The notes below the pieces were generated by a model. It did no database searches, was not told the DNA's origin, and saw only the letters and a list, made by a program, of their open reading frames with translations. Below are positions 11,939 to 25,600 of a DNA stretch of 60,000 nucleotides, one piece after another. The stretch is from the NCBI RefSeq assembly GCF_008831285.2, contig NC_045141.1, forward strand, positions 17,286,106 to 17,346,105, read 5' to 3'. The DNA is from Nymphaea colorata (Eukaryota; Streptophyta; Magnoliopsida; Nymphaeales; Nymphaeaceae). The translations under genes were made by a program, and so were the position numbers. Numbering within the stretch: the first letter of the stretch is position 1; every line of letters starts with the position of its first letter.

Positions 11939-14327
11939 CATGTATGCATACATGTGCTTTGTGTGCACCACTGTATGTATGTGCTTGTATATGCAAAATT
12001 ATTGACTATCATCTCGGCAGCCGTCTTAGTTCGATCCCCAAAGTTGGTGATTAGTCCAACAAGTCCCTCATACACCTAGAGAAATATATTGTTATAGGAT
12101 CTTTAAGCTAAAAGATTTCAAATGCCCCTTAATTGGGATCAACTTGTACAACTAAAAGAAAACAAGTCACCTAGAACGAAGTTCCTGAAACATTGAAAGC
12201 TAGTTTAGTTTAATATACATAAACAAAGTATGTGCACCTTACGTCCCTAAGCAAAAGATATATATGCGTCTGTTTAGTGCAACAATATCATCAACGAGAC
12301 GTAAAATACTGCAAAGCATCTTGATTGTCGAGAACGTTTAGCACTTGAAAAGTCTTGATAAAATCATCAACGATATCTATGCATGGCCGGGTGAGTCCTA
12401 CGTGTAAATTGAAGCATGTGGAGATCTCGCTCAATACTGATATAGCTTTGGCTATCGCCAGGGTGGTGGAATTAATTCTCCCGCTCACTGACCCGCATAT
12501 CAGTGCATGGTGCTATAAGATCTCAAACCAACCAAAATTTACACGACCATTAATTGAATCTGCGTTCTGGAGCGAAATGTCTTATCGAAGCTAACAAAAC
12601 CACTTGGTAGCTAGAAGTCGTGGTTGAAAGAGACTTTTCTTTTATTTTTATGCGAAAGGACTTCATCAAAGCTAATATTCTGCTGCATGTGACTGCCGAT
12701 GTGATGTGAGAGAGAAGAGAGAGAGTGCCGTTGAACAATTTATGGAGTTGTGGGGGTGCACATTTCCGCATGTTTAGATGCATAGCTGGGCATTACCCAA
12801 AAGTTTTTTGTGTCTGGAAGCTTGTGTTTGATTATTCCTTGATATAAATGAAAGGAAACACATTGTATGTACATGAAGAATCTATGTGCATAAAAGTCTT
12901 CACAAGTGAAGAGCATGTGGTCCTTTTGATCCATAATATCATGAGATCGATTAGAGTACAAAAATCCAGCTCACACAATCCAACATGTTGCATGCTCCCA
13001 TTCATTCATTATGAATGCATGAACATAAATAATCTCTTCCTCCCTTTCTTTCTCTCTTTCTAAAAGCAACATTTTTGTTCTTCCTTTGCACGAGTCCCAT
13101 TCTCTAAGGATGAGAGAGATGATCTGGTACATCAGTACCACTGTTAACAGTCGCTTCTGCTCTAAAGAAGACAGATGATCTGAGGATCCCTCGTGCAGCT
13201 TGCCTGAACCGATCCAAACTTCAGGACCACCGTGCACCATGGTCCATGGTCCATAGCTTTGGGGTCCATGAACGGACCACACTGCCCGGACAAGGTGGTC
13301 ACCAGCAAAAGCCAAATAATACAAATTATTTATAGCTTCAAATAGGCATATCATGATCTTGTGATTCTTCGAGCATGTTTGGTAAGAATAGATGGGGGAG
13401 TTTTGCTTTTCCATTCCGCAAAATGGGTGGAGTACAAGCGAACATGTCTGTACTCTTGTATGCTTGCTCCATGTGCCACATAGTTGGCTGACTCACCGAG
13501 TTGGCTCAGGAATCACCCCAGTCAACCTGGCCACAAGTCAAGGTTGGTTCGGCCCAACTCACCCCTGACTCGGCCTGGACTCATCTTGACTCATTATCTT
13601 AAAACTGGATTGAGCCAACGAGTTCAAGTCAACAAGTCAACTCGCTGACCTAGTCATTAACCGATCCGAGTCCAAGTTATGGGTTTGCCAACTTTGTTGT
13701 GCCATGTAACAGGTATGCGTTAGAAAGAAACCCGAATGTTCCGCCTCAAGAGTTCAAGTCAATGCTTGGGGGCTAAATGACCAAAAAATGAAGAGAATGA
13801 AAAATAAATGAATAAATAAAAGGGAGACCCTTATGAGGACAAAATTGGATACTTTTCAGGGAAGGATTAATTAACTAGCAAATTCTTATCGAGCCGAGGA
13901 TGACTACATTTCTTCTTTTGATGGGTGCCTTAAGAGTACTTAATGAAATTCAATGCACGTTACTTTGGCGTAATTGGCACAGAAGGGATCACCAAATATA
14001 CTTTATCTAAGTATTAGCATAACCTCTTTCCAAGCATAGGTAATAATATTCTTTCTAATTAGAGAGGACGGGATTCTAGGGGGTTTAGTCAATGCATGCA
14101 GTTATAATAATCCAAATGCAAAACTGTGGAAGTGATGGAATAAAAGGTGATGATAGAAAAAGGCATCGTCCAGAAAGAAAGAATGGAATAAAGTGGTAGC
14201 TCAAAAGCATGTGCCAGCATGTGAGGCAAAGTTCCACATGCCATCGTGCCCATTCGGCAAAAGCCGGCACGAAGCCTTGCAGCCAAAGAAAAACATGGAA
14301 GTAGAGAAGAAAGTAAGTATGTGCGTG

Positions 14328-14394
<67 letters not shown>

Positions 14395-15890
14395 TCTTGA
14401 ATGGCTCTTTTATTGGCCTAATTTGCTTCCGCCATAGTTGCAGTAGCCCAAATTCTACCTTCTCCAACCCTGGTCTGGGCTAGTGTCTATGGAGGTCTAA
14501 GAAGGGCCGTATTAGTTTCTTCTCCCTTAAAATAGGCTATGTCTCCAAGGCCTAACAAGTAAGATTGCTGTCCTTCCGAGTCTCGATTCCAAGTTTGCAT
14601 GCTCATGTAAAACCTGTATATTTTGTTACAACTTTGTGGAAAATAGTTAAGGATGAATATGTCAGGCATCCGTAGCAAACATTTGTGCATTAGCCATTGG
14701 AGCCGGCAAGCACTTTTAGGAAGTCTCTGTTGCATGGCAGGGAGAGCTGAGGAGTTTCTTATGAGGTTCATTTATCTCGGCGTCATTCGGGGGGTCCAGT
14801 AACAGGTTGCAACACATAACATGACCTTTTGAATCTCAATATATTGTTTTGCTACATAAATCTAACCCCGTAGATCTGATTTACATGATCGATTCGAAAA
14901 AAATTAAAACTGTTCAATTCTACAAATACAACCGTGCAATTTTTTGGGTCACTCACATTTTGAATTTCTGGTGAGCAACTGGTCATAAAAAAGCTTGAAG
15001 ACCCCTTATTTTCTCTACTCGTAGGGACCTATATTGTGTTGGGGCCTCTGTGAGGTATGGTGTTCTTGTCAACTTGAGTGTCGCGATCCCACCATATACA
15101 CTACAGGATAATAGCATCTCATGAAAATCAAACCGATGACATGCCTTACATGTGACCACTTACTCAGCCAGCTATGCTATGTGCTTTGGAGTATCAACAT
15201 TTTTGCATTCAATCTCATTAAAAACCTTTCTAAGTACAAAAGCCTAGTCGATCAACACGTTTGTTGAATTGGTAAAGTGAAATTTATCCGATCGAGTTAA
15301 AAAGTTTATTACCAGAGAAAATTGCATGCCCTCTTCGTGATTATAAAAGTTCCACTCGAATCTTGAAAGTTTCAGTTGATCTTCGTTTCTTAATTGCCCC
15401 ACACAAGAACCAGCTTCCCTTCGCGGATCTAATGTTTTGCAGGGAAAAGGCATTGGTCACGTATTGATGTATTTTACTTTGAGAGGGGAAGCGTTCTTAG
15501 TTGCACTTCTAGCGATTGTAGGCTCAAAGAAGGAATTTGACGCTTCACTTTAATTTAACTCAGAGGCCTCAATTCCGTCAAGGTCTGCCAAACCTTTATC
15601 GGCAGAAAAAGAAAGGTCTGTAATAGCCTAAGAGGAATTGAAATCAACTGTATATATATATTCTCTGTAGCCATATAATTATTTTTTTATTTTGTATAGC
15701 TAAACCCTGTCATAAAGGGTGTCATTCGGCAACATCTAGCATACAACTATTTCAGTTTTATATATATATATATATATAATAACTAACAAAATTTAAAACT
15801 ATCACTGAAAAAAAGAAAAAGAAAATAGTAGTACCATGAAACTATCAACTAATTCCTCTGTGGCTGTATCCAAAGTTTTAATTTTTTCAG
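11939..15890. other. Intergenic spacer, no gene recognised
   Basis: AT-rich. The longest open frame, 147 codons on the minus strand at 12971-13414, has no recognisable motif and ends in low-complexity GA-derived sequence. 13470-13690 is a tract of degenerate GACTC/GAGTC/AAGTCAA words. Microsatellites are at 14330-14392 and 15760-15778. Confidence 0.45.
14330..14392. repeat. Compound microsatellite (TA)n(GA)n
   Basis: About 15 TA units are followed directly by about 16 GA units. Chance frames on both strands run through it and encode only YI or RE repeats. Confidence 0.95.
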
Positions 15891-16195
15891 TGAAGCTCCA
15901 GAAGTGGACATCGGGGAGGGAGGACGCCGGAGACGTCAAGATGTCAATCGGAGAGCTGGTTGTTGGGGAGTGAGGCTGAAGCCGGCCACCGGTGAAGAAG
16001 CGCCGGGTCCCACCTCCCACATCCCGGCCCGCACTCGGAGGCGGCAACTGTCCCCTCCCTCCCCTAACGGAACAAAAAGCAAGCGTAACGGGGCGGTAAC
16101 TGGTAAAGAAACAGAGAGTCCGGATCCGGATCCATATCCGTATCCTAGCTCAACGGCCGCCATACCCTCTCCGTTGGCTCCCGTCGGTTGAGGAC
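15891..16195. other. GC-rich island in AT-rich spacer, nature unknown
   Basis: This stretch is visibly richer in G and C than its flanks and open on both strands (plus 15904-16191, 95 codons; minus 15936-16163, 75 codons). It includes GGATCCGGATCC and TATCCGTATCC repeats. It could be a promoter/first-exon remnant or an old insertion. Neither protein frame is recognised, and I do not call a gene. Confidence 0.35.
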
Positions 16196-19190
16196 ATTTT
16201 TGTCCTTTTCGATGGGAATTTAACGGTCCTAAATCCTATATTCTTATGCAGATCAAATTTCAATTCCCCACCCATTTTTTTACCTGAATCCGTGAAATCC
16301 ATTCCCCTTTTCATCATTTTACAATTTTCAGTTCAACAAAAACAATTTAGCCTGAGGTTGGACTGGCTTTTCTGAAGGCGTGTTTGATTGATGACATCAG
16401 ACAAGTTTATTGCAATTAAATCTTTTATCCATACGTTTAAGAGGGGCAAGAGTCTTTCCTTCTTTTCATAAATATAATGTCTCCGCTTATCAAACAACAT
16501 ATTAAATTACTTTCAGAATGCAATTGATGGTATATGAAGGCCTTCCAAATAAACTTAAATATATATGAAAAAAAAAAAGTAAAAGAACTTGTCTTTACTG
16601 CCACTTGTATAAAAAGAATCGTAAATATATACTTTTTTGTGGCAGTTCAGGTGTTGCATACTTGCACATGGCAAGCAAGAGACGAGTGTCCGTGGATCTT
16701 TGCACTGGAAAACAAACAGAACGAGACGTCGGAAATGTGCTCACAAGGCATCGGGACAAACACAATATTGAGAATTTGAGACTCTTAAATTGGGGAGTTC
16801 AATATGTTAAAAAGAAAAGAACAATCGGTCTCGTTTCCTTCTATCAAAGCAAATGAGTACTGTGCATTTTTATTCCTAAGTTTTGGAAGAGACTTTGCTA
16901 AATCCGGCTAAATGGGCAATTGGGTAGCCGGATTTTTAGCAGATTCAAATTATTGTAAAGGGAAAGAACAATCCCCAATCGATCAACCGACTTCACACAA
17001 ATACCCGATTTGATTTGGATGTAAAACCCCACAAAAAAAAAAAAAAGTTCCGAGCTCCATAAAACAACCATGCTTTGATTACCAGTTTGACAGATCCCAT
17101 CTAACCCCATTCACCATCCGCAGTGGAGTATTAAAGAAGAAAAACAGTGAGTTTTTCCTTTTTCTATCAAAGGAAGTGCGTGAAAATTAAACTTCAGATC
17201 TCTCTTTCTTAGGTTGCTTGTCTTGTATGCTATCCCCAAGCAAAGCTGCTTGCTTGGTTCTGTTGGAACAATTCTCTCACGCACGCACGCACACACACAC
17301 ACACACCAAATTTTCAGTTTGCCTCGTGTAACGTCTCGTACAGCCCACGTTAGAAAGAAGACGGGATCCCTTAGATGGCACCTCTGTCTTCGGACTCTTC
17401 GTCTTCACGCATAAGTCAGAATGCTGTCAGCCTCTCTGAGAGAGAGAGAAGTCCGTAGCTGAAGAGAATCAGACTGAGCTTTGACCGCTGTTATGAACTT
17501 AATGGTTCAGAACTTTCATAAATACTCGAAACATGTTTTGTCACGAGAAATTTAACACGACAAAGCAGCTGGCGTTTCTTGAGCAGATAGTTGCGACTTG
17601 AACATATCTTAAGACTTGGATTTGTTGACAATTGAACGAAAGTACCTCGTTCACATGCCGTCCACAAACTCCCGTTGAAGACGACAAAATTTCTCTTAAA
17701 CAAAAAAAAAAACAATCCACTTGGAAAACGAAAGCTCGAATGAAATCCGGGAACCAACTTTCATATTTTTAATGCCAAAATTCGATTTGCTTCCGACTTC
17801 ACTCTGTTTTCTAGAATTTAATTAGAAACAGTCGGTTTCCCGCTTCCATTTCAGGGTAATTGAAAGTTGAAACCGCACCAGCCCAAAGCAAATCTCTGTA
17901 AAATGCAGAAGAAAACTATCCGGAACATAATGTTCTCATTCTTGGCACCGGAAAAAGCTACTTCAAACTTTGTTTTATGGGAACCAGTCATGTTTATGAG
18001 ATTGGAATCAGTAAAGTTTGTAAAAGAGCTACAGCCTTTCTTTCACGCCAACAGGAAAGTTGGGTGTCAGCAACTGAAAGAGACTTCTTCGTCTGTCAAG
18101 TTCACCGATTTCGTTTTCTCGATTGAACGAAACGTTGGTAGCTGCGGGAGATTTTCCCTTTTCGCCTTCCAATATTCTTCTTACAAATTTAACGGAACGG
18201 AAATGACAGTGAAAGACCCTTGCTTTTCTTTTCTACAAAAAGAAAAGGACCCATCGAGTCGAGTTCTGTAAGAGAGGGTAGTCACTCTCAGAAGGGGCCC
18301 TGTTGCTGAGCGTTCTGCTTTCTTAACAAGGAGAGCAGACGAAGAACGATCTGCTCAAGCCTCTAATATATTTTGTTTCAACCTCTTTGATTCATCTAAA
18401 TCGAGCTGCACATAAGAATGAATGAAGTATTAATTTCAGCATTTAAATCATTGATATCGAATCTTTATGTGCCATTTCGCGTACCCAAGCTCCAGTAAGT
18501 TTTTGGCTCGTAATTAAATTGGAATGTAACTATGTAAGCACATGTGACGGACATAATAGATCGGAAACCATTTTTAATCGATATTGATATATCGTGCATC
18601 TACTGACAGGAGTACAAGTCATCCCCACGATCTGGGTCTGAACTTGGGGATCTTCTCCACAGAAGTAGCTAAAATTGTTGTCATCTGAAAGATTATTTTT
18701 AGCTGAAAACTGTATTTGAAGGTTGAACTCAGAAAATTTGCCAAAGAAAATGATCTGCACATCTTGAAACGCACCTGTAATTTATTTTTGGAAATCTATA
18801 AGAGCTACAGCATTCTTCATATTCAACGCTTCTCTTTCTCTAAAAACTAGTCTAGTGAGTCAGATTTAGCTGCCATGAGAACTATGAGAGTTTGATCAGC
18901 GGGAGGTCTAATTCTGCGGCTCAAGATGCGACTGGAGTCTTATTTATCGACTGTTGTCTCCTCAGAGAGATTTCTAAGGCGACCGTTTTCGTGAAGGTAA
19001 TTTCGTCAACCTCAATTTTTCTCTCTCCTCTCACTGTGAAAAGGAGGAGGAGCCCACCGGTGGTGGTCTGAGGGAGTGAACTGGAGGCCATGTGGTGGTG
19101 GGCCAACGCTGCTTTCCCTGGACTACGTGGAGCCTAAGACAGCAGCGAAAGTGCAAGGCTGCTGCAACTCCTCTCTCGATCGATCATCGA
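16196..19190. other. Spacer upstream of the kinesin gene
   Basis: No recognised gene. A plus-strand frame of 134 codons at 17867-18271 starts MKPHQPKANLCKMQKK and has no domain I know; it could be chance. A (CA)n tract is at 17280-17304 and a short GA tract at 17437-17450. Confidence 0.4.
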
Positions 19191-19194
19191 TTTT

Positions 19195-19629
19195 TTTTAT
19201 ATGCCCAAAATAGCCCTCGTTGCGCAGCACCAGCAGCAGCAGCAGCACCCGCCCTTCGCTAAAGGACGATGGTCTGTACACCGAGGAACATCGTATCGCA
19301 ACACCAACGTATCTGAAAATCCCAACTATAAACCAAAAAGAGGAGAGAGGAGTGGTGGTGGTTGTTGCTGTTGCCGCTGTTGGCTTTACTCCTCTTTCTC
19401 TCTAATTACCCCATTCACCTCCCACACTAGTCTCTCTCTTCTTGAAGACGCCTCCTCCTCCCTTTTTTACTCTCTCCCATCTTCTCCCCTCGTACAACAC
19501 AATTCACTCTCCGTCAGCCTCCCCCCTACTTCCTTTAGCTCTCTCTCTCTCTCTTTCTCTCTTGGATGTGATCTGTGGAATTGTGATGTGAGAATTGAGG
19601 AGAGTCAGTTGTGGTAGTTTTCTGCTCGA
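19195..19629 (+). promoter_or_regulatory. Kinesin core promoter / CT-rich 5' leader (putative)
   Basis: A TTTTATATG element at about 19195-19203 is a possible TATA box. Downstream the DNA is pyrimidine-rich, with CTCTCTCTCTCTCTTTCTCTC just before the ATG, typical of plant 5' leaders. A 138-codon frame at 19201-19617 ends 12 nt before the kinesin ATG. It lies largely upstream of or around the expected transcription start, so it is recorded as a possible uORF rather than a gene. Confidence 0.35.
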
Positions 19630-22600
19630 ATGGAGTCTGGGGGGGACGATTGCTGTGTGAAGGTCGCAGTGCATATTCGTCCTCTCATCCCCGATGAGCG
19701 AGCTCAAGGCTGCAAGGATTGCGTCACAGTCATCCCTGGCACGCCTCAGGCACTGCTCCCCTCCTTCGCCATTCCTTCCCTTCCATCTGTAGTTCTGAAT
19801 TTTGTGTTTTTTGTGTTTGGTTTCCTTGATTTGGTTTAGTTTGGTTGATGGGAAATTATGGATCTTTGGCTTGCCGTCTACTGGATCTCCATTGTTGCTA
19901 TGTTTCTTTATTTTCGCACGCAAAATCGTGCTTTTGGTAATTTCGGATATGTGTGGTAGCTCTTAATTTTAGCTTTGTTTTGGAGTTTAAGTGGAGAGTG
20001 GAGCGCATTTGGTTTGGTTTAGAGGAGTGTTCTTTCTCATTTTCTATAATTGACGATGTTGGTCCTTTTATGGAAGGTGAATTGTGCTTGGTCAGTTGGT
20101 CTTAATTTTTGGACATTTTTGGAGGTTACAGTTCTGACTGAGATCTTTCTTTCTGCTTATTCAGGTGCAAATTGGTACGCATTCTTTTACGTTTGATCAT
20201 GTCTATGGAAGCAGTGCTTCCCCATCTTCCGCTATTTTCGAGGAATGCATCTCCCCTCTCGTTGATGGCCTGTTCCAGGGGTACAATGCGACGGTTCTTG
20301 CTTATGGGCAGGTGAGTTTATTCGTTAGAGTTGTTCTTTCTGGATTCTTGATAAAATTCACGCTTAATTTGTAGGTTTTGGCTGTTAAGAATGCCGCTTA
20401 ATTCTAATTTTCTTCCTGGAACTTTGAGGCAGACGGGATCAGGGAAGACGTACACGATGGGGACTGGTTACAGGGACGACTGCCAAATTGGGATCATACC
20501 TCAAGTAATGGATGCACTATTCGATAAGATCGAATCCTTCTCGCAGAAAGTCGAATTCCAATTGCGTGTTTCCTTTATCGAGGTTTGTCGGTTGTCCTTG
20601 CCTTTCTTTTACCTGTGCATAAAAATTAAAAACTTCGGTGTTCGGTTTTTGGGTTCTTTTTGAGCCGCTGAATTGCAGATCATCCGGAAGACGGCATGAT
20701 CATACGAAATTTTAAATGTGTAAAGTAGCACGCTGTGTTTTGGAATACATAACAGCATCCCTTCGTCTTGCGGTAAATTTTAGATAGTTGAAGCAAAATA
20801 CTTGAAATACTGAAAATAAAGTGCCTCTATTTTTCAAGTGCAGAGAAATGGGAAAATAGAGCTACAACTGTTTTGTAACTCATTATGGTAAATACAGCCA
20901 AGAGAAATTAGTCCTCTCTCTCTCTCTCTCTCTCTGCGCAATCTCAATCTGTTATCGGTTCCTAATTCAACAATGACATAGTTGATCAGTGATTGTCTAA
21001 AAGTGTACAAACATATTGTTCCACTTTCATATGCTGTTTTGATAGTTTTTATAATGTGCTTCTCGTTTTCGAAATTTATATTTGTATGCCTACAACGGCT
21101 TGAAACTATGGTCACTTTTTGATATGAAGATCTTAAAAGAGGAAGTGCTTGACTTGCTTGATCCTGGAACCCTGGGGAAGTCAGATGCTCTGAATGGAAC
21201 AGGGAAGGCAGCAGCTCATGGGAAGCCACCCATACAGATACGTGAAAACTCAAGTGGAGTGATAACGCTTGCAGGGTCCACAGAAATTGGTGTTACCTCA
21301 AAAACGGAAATGGCTGCATGTCTGGAACAAGGTTCATTGAGCCGAGCAACTGGGAGCACAAATATGAACAATCAATCAAGGTACAATTATGTGTTAAGTC
21401 TGTTGACTAATCCAGTCTTTCTTCCCCATCTTTATCTATACGCATATAGCTGTCTTATACACTTACACAACCGTAGTCAGCATATTTTAATCTCAATCCC
21501 TCTCAGAAAGTATGTAGGCACTCCAGACCTATACTTGTTTGTGTGGACTATGGAATTGTATATGTTATTTATCATCACCAGTATAATTCTTGGCAATGCC
21601 TTTGCTAGGTTTTTCCTTAGAACTAGGTGATTTGCTTGAAGCAATCTCAGAGATTTATACACTAAGAAATAGTAACACAACTAAGAATTTAAGAAACTTA
21701 AAAAAACAGCCATTTTTTATCCGACGACTTAACTTTGTCATGGTATTGTCCCATTTGAGGTGTTTCTTTGAAATTCAAAAACAAACTCTAAGATAAAGCA
21801 TTCTCAGAATGCAATTCATGTATAAGCATGCAGAAGAATTTGCATATAAATGTAAGATTACATGCATAATTACACAATACATACCGATGTAAATAAATAT
21901 TTATGTGTGTTCAGTACTGTACATATGTGTGTCATTACGTGAAAGTACAGACCGGAATATAGTTCCGTACTTTAGCAATTCTGAATCCTTTCTTAATACT
22001 TGTGCTGCTATCTTGGAATAGCACCGTTCCACAGGCACATAATTTAGAATTTGATTGCCATAGATGTTAACAGAAGAATAACTTCTGGTAAAATGCATTT
22101 TCCTTTTCTATTTGTCACCTCTTCTCATTGCCAGTTAAAATTCCTTCATTCAAGTAGAGACATCAAATATATCATAACTTTCCTTGTCAGATACTATATA
22201 TGTGTCACTACTCGGTAACTAATGTTCTATACTTTCCTCTTCTGTGTATTCCTGTAGGTTTAGTTGTACTCAGTGATGTGAGTTTCTCTGTTTCGCAATT
22301 GCAACAGACATAGGATATTCTCACTTTAATTTGTCACATGCAATGATTTCAATTTAAGTGCTGTGATCAGTCAATTTTCACCCTCTGTTGCTTACGTTTT
22401 CCTTTTTTCCCCTCTTTTGCCATATTTTTAACAGTCGTTCACATGCCATTTTCACAATCACCATGGAGCAGATCCGTAAAGTAGATCTAGCATTTTCTGC
22501 TGAAGGACAGCAAGGAGAGGAGACTGGTGAAGATTATCTTTGTGCAAAACTCCACTTGGTGGATCTTGCTGGTTCAGAACGTGCTAAAAGGACAGGCTCT

Positions 22601-25600
22601 GATGGCCTTCGTTTTAAGGAAGGTAAATACCTGCTTGCTTGATATTTAGATTTGCATAGAGTTAATGATAATTCACAGAATCTTTATGATGTACTTTCCA
22701 CTTTTCAATTGCAGGTGTGCACATAAACAGAGGGCTTCTTGCCCTTGGCAATGTCATAAGTGCACTTGGAGATGAGAAAAAGCGAAAAGAAGGTGCACAT
22801 GTTCCTTACAGGGACAGCAAACTTACTCGCCTCTTGCAGGTTTGGTTGTGCTTTTGATTGTAATCTGAACCTATGCAAGTTTCTTGATCTTGATAACCTG
22901 ATTAACATTCAGGTTCTAGATTTTCACAGCTGCACTAGCACAAAGTCATAGTTTCCTTTTTTTTTCTCATATTGATTTTAACATGCCTGCAGGATTCTCT
23001 TGGAGGAAACAGCAGAACTGTTATGATAGGTAAAGCATCATAAAGCTACTCTTTCCCAGGATTACCCAGGATTAATCCATTACAAATAAAACACTTTGTC
23101 AGAACTAGTATAATTTTTTAATCCATGCATGCTTCATTCATCATCAACCTTTAGTTGTTCTATAATTCATTGTGACAATAGAGTTCAGTTAGGTTTGTGT
23201 CAAGTTTTTCTAGTACAATAATTATTTGTGTTTCAATTTGTTCTGCTTTAGCAGCCACGAGACACTATTTCAAGTCTTAGATTTTCTATGTTAAAAAATA
23301 GAGGATAAAATGAAAAATAGGACGGTGAACTCATTCATAAAAAACAACAAACATGCACTTCAGGAAGTTCAATACAAATCTAAGTTATCTAACCCTTTCC
23401 CTAAGACTCTGGATTCTATTCATTCTGTTTCATTTAAGACTGTTTTGAGACATTTGTCTCCTCTTTAATTGTGTCACCTCTACTGATATAGTTCCAGGAA
23501 CCCTATTGATGTAGTTATCATGCTTCATTTATCATGTGATCTTGTTGTCTGCATAACATGTTTTATTTTCTGTCGTCTTGATGTTGAATACATGCTTTTG
23601 CAGCTTGCATTAGTCCAGCTGATATTAATGCGGAGGAAAGTCTAAATACTCTCAAGTACGCAAATCGTGCAAGAAATATTCAAAATAAACCTATTGTAAG
23701 ATTTGTTGATTCTAATCTTTTGGCTGGCATTCTTTAATTTCTGTGTATGGTGTAGAGTGCTTTTCCATTTTAGATTTTCTCACAAATGTGAACCTGTTTG
23801 ATTATTCAGGTGAACAGAGATCCAGTGTCAAATGAAATCCAAAAAATGCGCCAACAACTTGAATATTTGCAGGCAGAGCTACTTTCTGCTCGTACAGGGT
23901 CTTCATCAGATGAAGTACAGGTAACATTGTCTACTGATAGCAAGTCTTTTGTCTTTCTCAGGTTAAGATTATATTGTTTTCATTTGAAAGTTCTTTGCTT
24001 AAGTGAATTTGGATTTTGAATATGGTTTTTCTTTAGGCTCTTAAGGAAAGGATCTCTTGGCTTGAGGCAAACAATGAGGAGCTTTGTCGGACACTAAATG
24101 AGTATCGGAGCAGATTCCTGCCTATAGAGCAGAGTGCAACAAATGTTCAGGTCCATATTTGCAGCAGATTCAGAACCATAAAGTGGAAATATTTTTCTCC
24201 AATTTAAAGCATAAATGGTGACTCTGCTTTAGGTGGTTTTTTATGATAGTTAAGTTTTTTTTTTTTCACTCTGTGAGTATTAAAAATGAAGTTTTCCATG
24301 TCGAATATTTAAAAAGAAGTTTTCCACTAATTACATTCAGTAAATCTATATTGAAAGTCTAGGTAGATTCATCATTTATGGTCTAAATTGTACTCTCAAT
24401 ATCCGTAAGGAAGTCATTACACCAAGCTGTTTTACTCATTTTAGCATGAGTTATTTTACTTAGGTTATTGAAATGGTTTTAGCAATTGTTTTATTAGTGA
24501 GATTAGAAACTCACATAGTTATATGCTACACTGCAGAAAAGTGGCTGCCGTTTTGAAAAGCCAGATGGTTTCAAGAGTGGAGTACAAGGAATAGATTCAT
24601 CTGAATATACGGTTGAGCCTGTTGCTAATGGAACCCATCTTTCATGTCATGATAATCCCTCTAAAACATTTCAGTCATCTATCAGAACTTATTCCGACAA
24701 TTTGGTGCCAATGGAAATAGGAAGGGCAACTATCACTTCTGGTGACTTAATAACACTGATCCTGTTTACATTTTCTATTTTACCTCCAAAAGATTTATAT
24801 TAGCATTGTAGTATTTATGTTGCACTTTTATGCCTTTCATCTTCATCAGTTGATAATTCCAAGGAAATGGATGAAGAATCAACAAAAGAATGGGAACATG
24901 CTCTTCTGCAAGATACCATGGACAAAGAGTTGAACGAGCTAAACAAACGTTTGGAGCAGAAACAGGTAAATTAACATTCATGACAGATGACCTCCGTTTA
25001 AATTTTGAATCTAGAAACAAAGTGACCTAAAAGTTTCATATGATCTGTTATAAGTCAAAGCTTGGTCACCTGCTATATGTGATGCTACTTAGCAGCAGAT
25101 CATAGTTGTAATAGTTCCCTGTTTACACCCTAGATGTGTTCTTTAGTTTAGCTTGTTTTTGTAACTCTGTTTATAAGTTTTGGTGAATTTATGGACATTT
25201 GATTTTTCAAATTGTTAAAACTCAGTACAGACATCATTTTCTTTAAAATCTCTCAAAACTCAAATGATTTATACGGTTGCATTTCTCTTGCTAGATTGGC
25301 TATGGAGATTACAAAGTATTGGACATTGACAACAAAAAATCAACAAGATATTAAAAAGCTAATCAAACTTTATAGATATTAAGTTGTCAGTACCAAATAT
25401 CCCTATCCCTTTCTAGATGTTACTTTAAGCTGCACATGGGAGCTGGAAGTTCTTAACTTAAACCCACTACTTCTCTTTGCTTCATTCACCAGAAAACCGT
25501 GGTCTCCAGTAACATAGAAATTTTGTCTCTGAGGGCAAGTTTAGCCTGTTCTGCATTGTGTCAAATAGTTATGGCAATAACAACCAGTAAATTGACAAAT

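Noticed and set aside
12020-12045. B-box-like GTTCGATCCCC, possible SINE or tRNA
   Set aside because: No matching A box upstream, no poly(A) tail or target duplication seen.
12971-13414. 147-codon minus-strand frame in the spacer
   Set aside because: No motif, passes through a GA-rich tract (REKEREEE), and no splice context or homologue recognised; likely chance.
14201-14467. Frames on both strands across the (TA)n(GA)n repeat
   Set aside because: The peptides are YIYIYI and RERERE or SLSLSL repeats, the product of the microsatellite alone.
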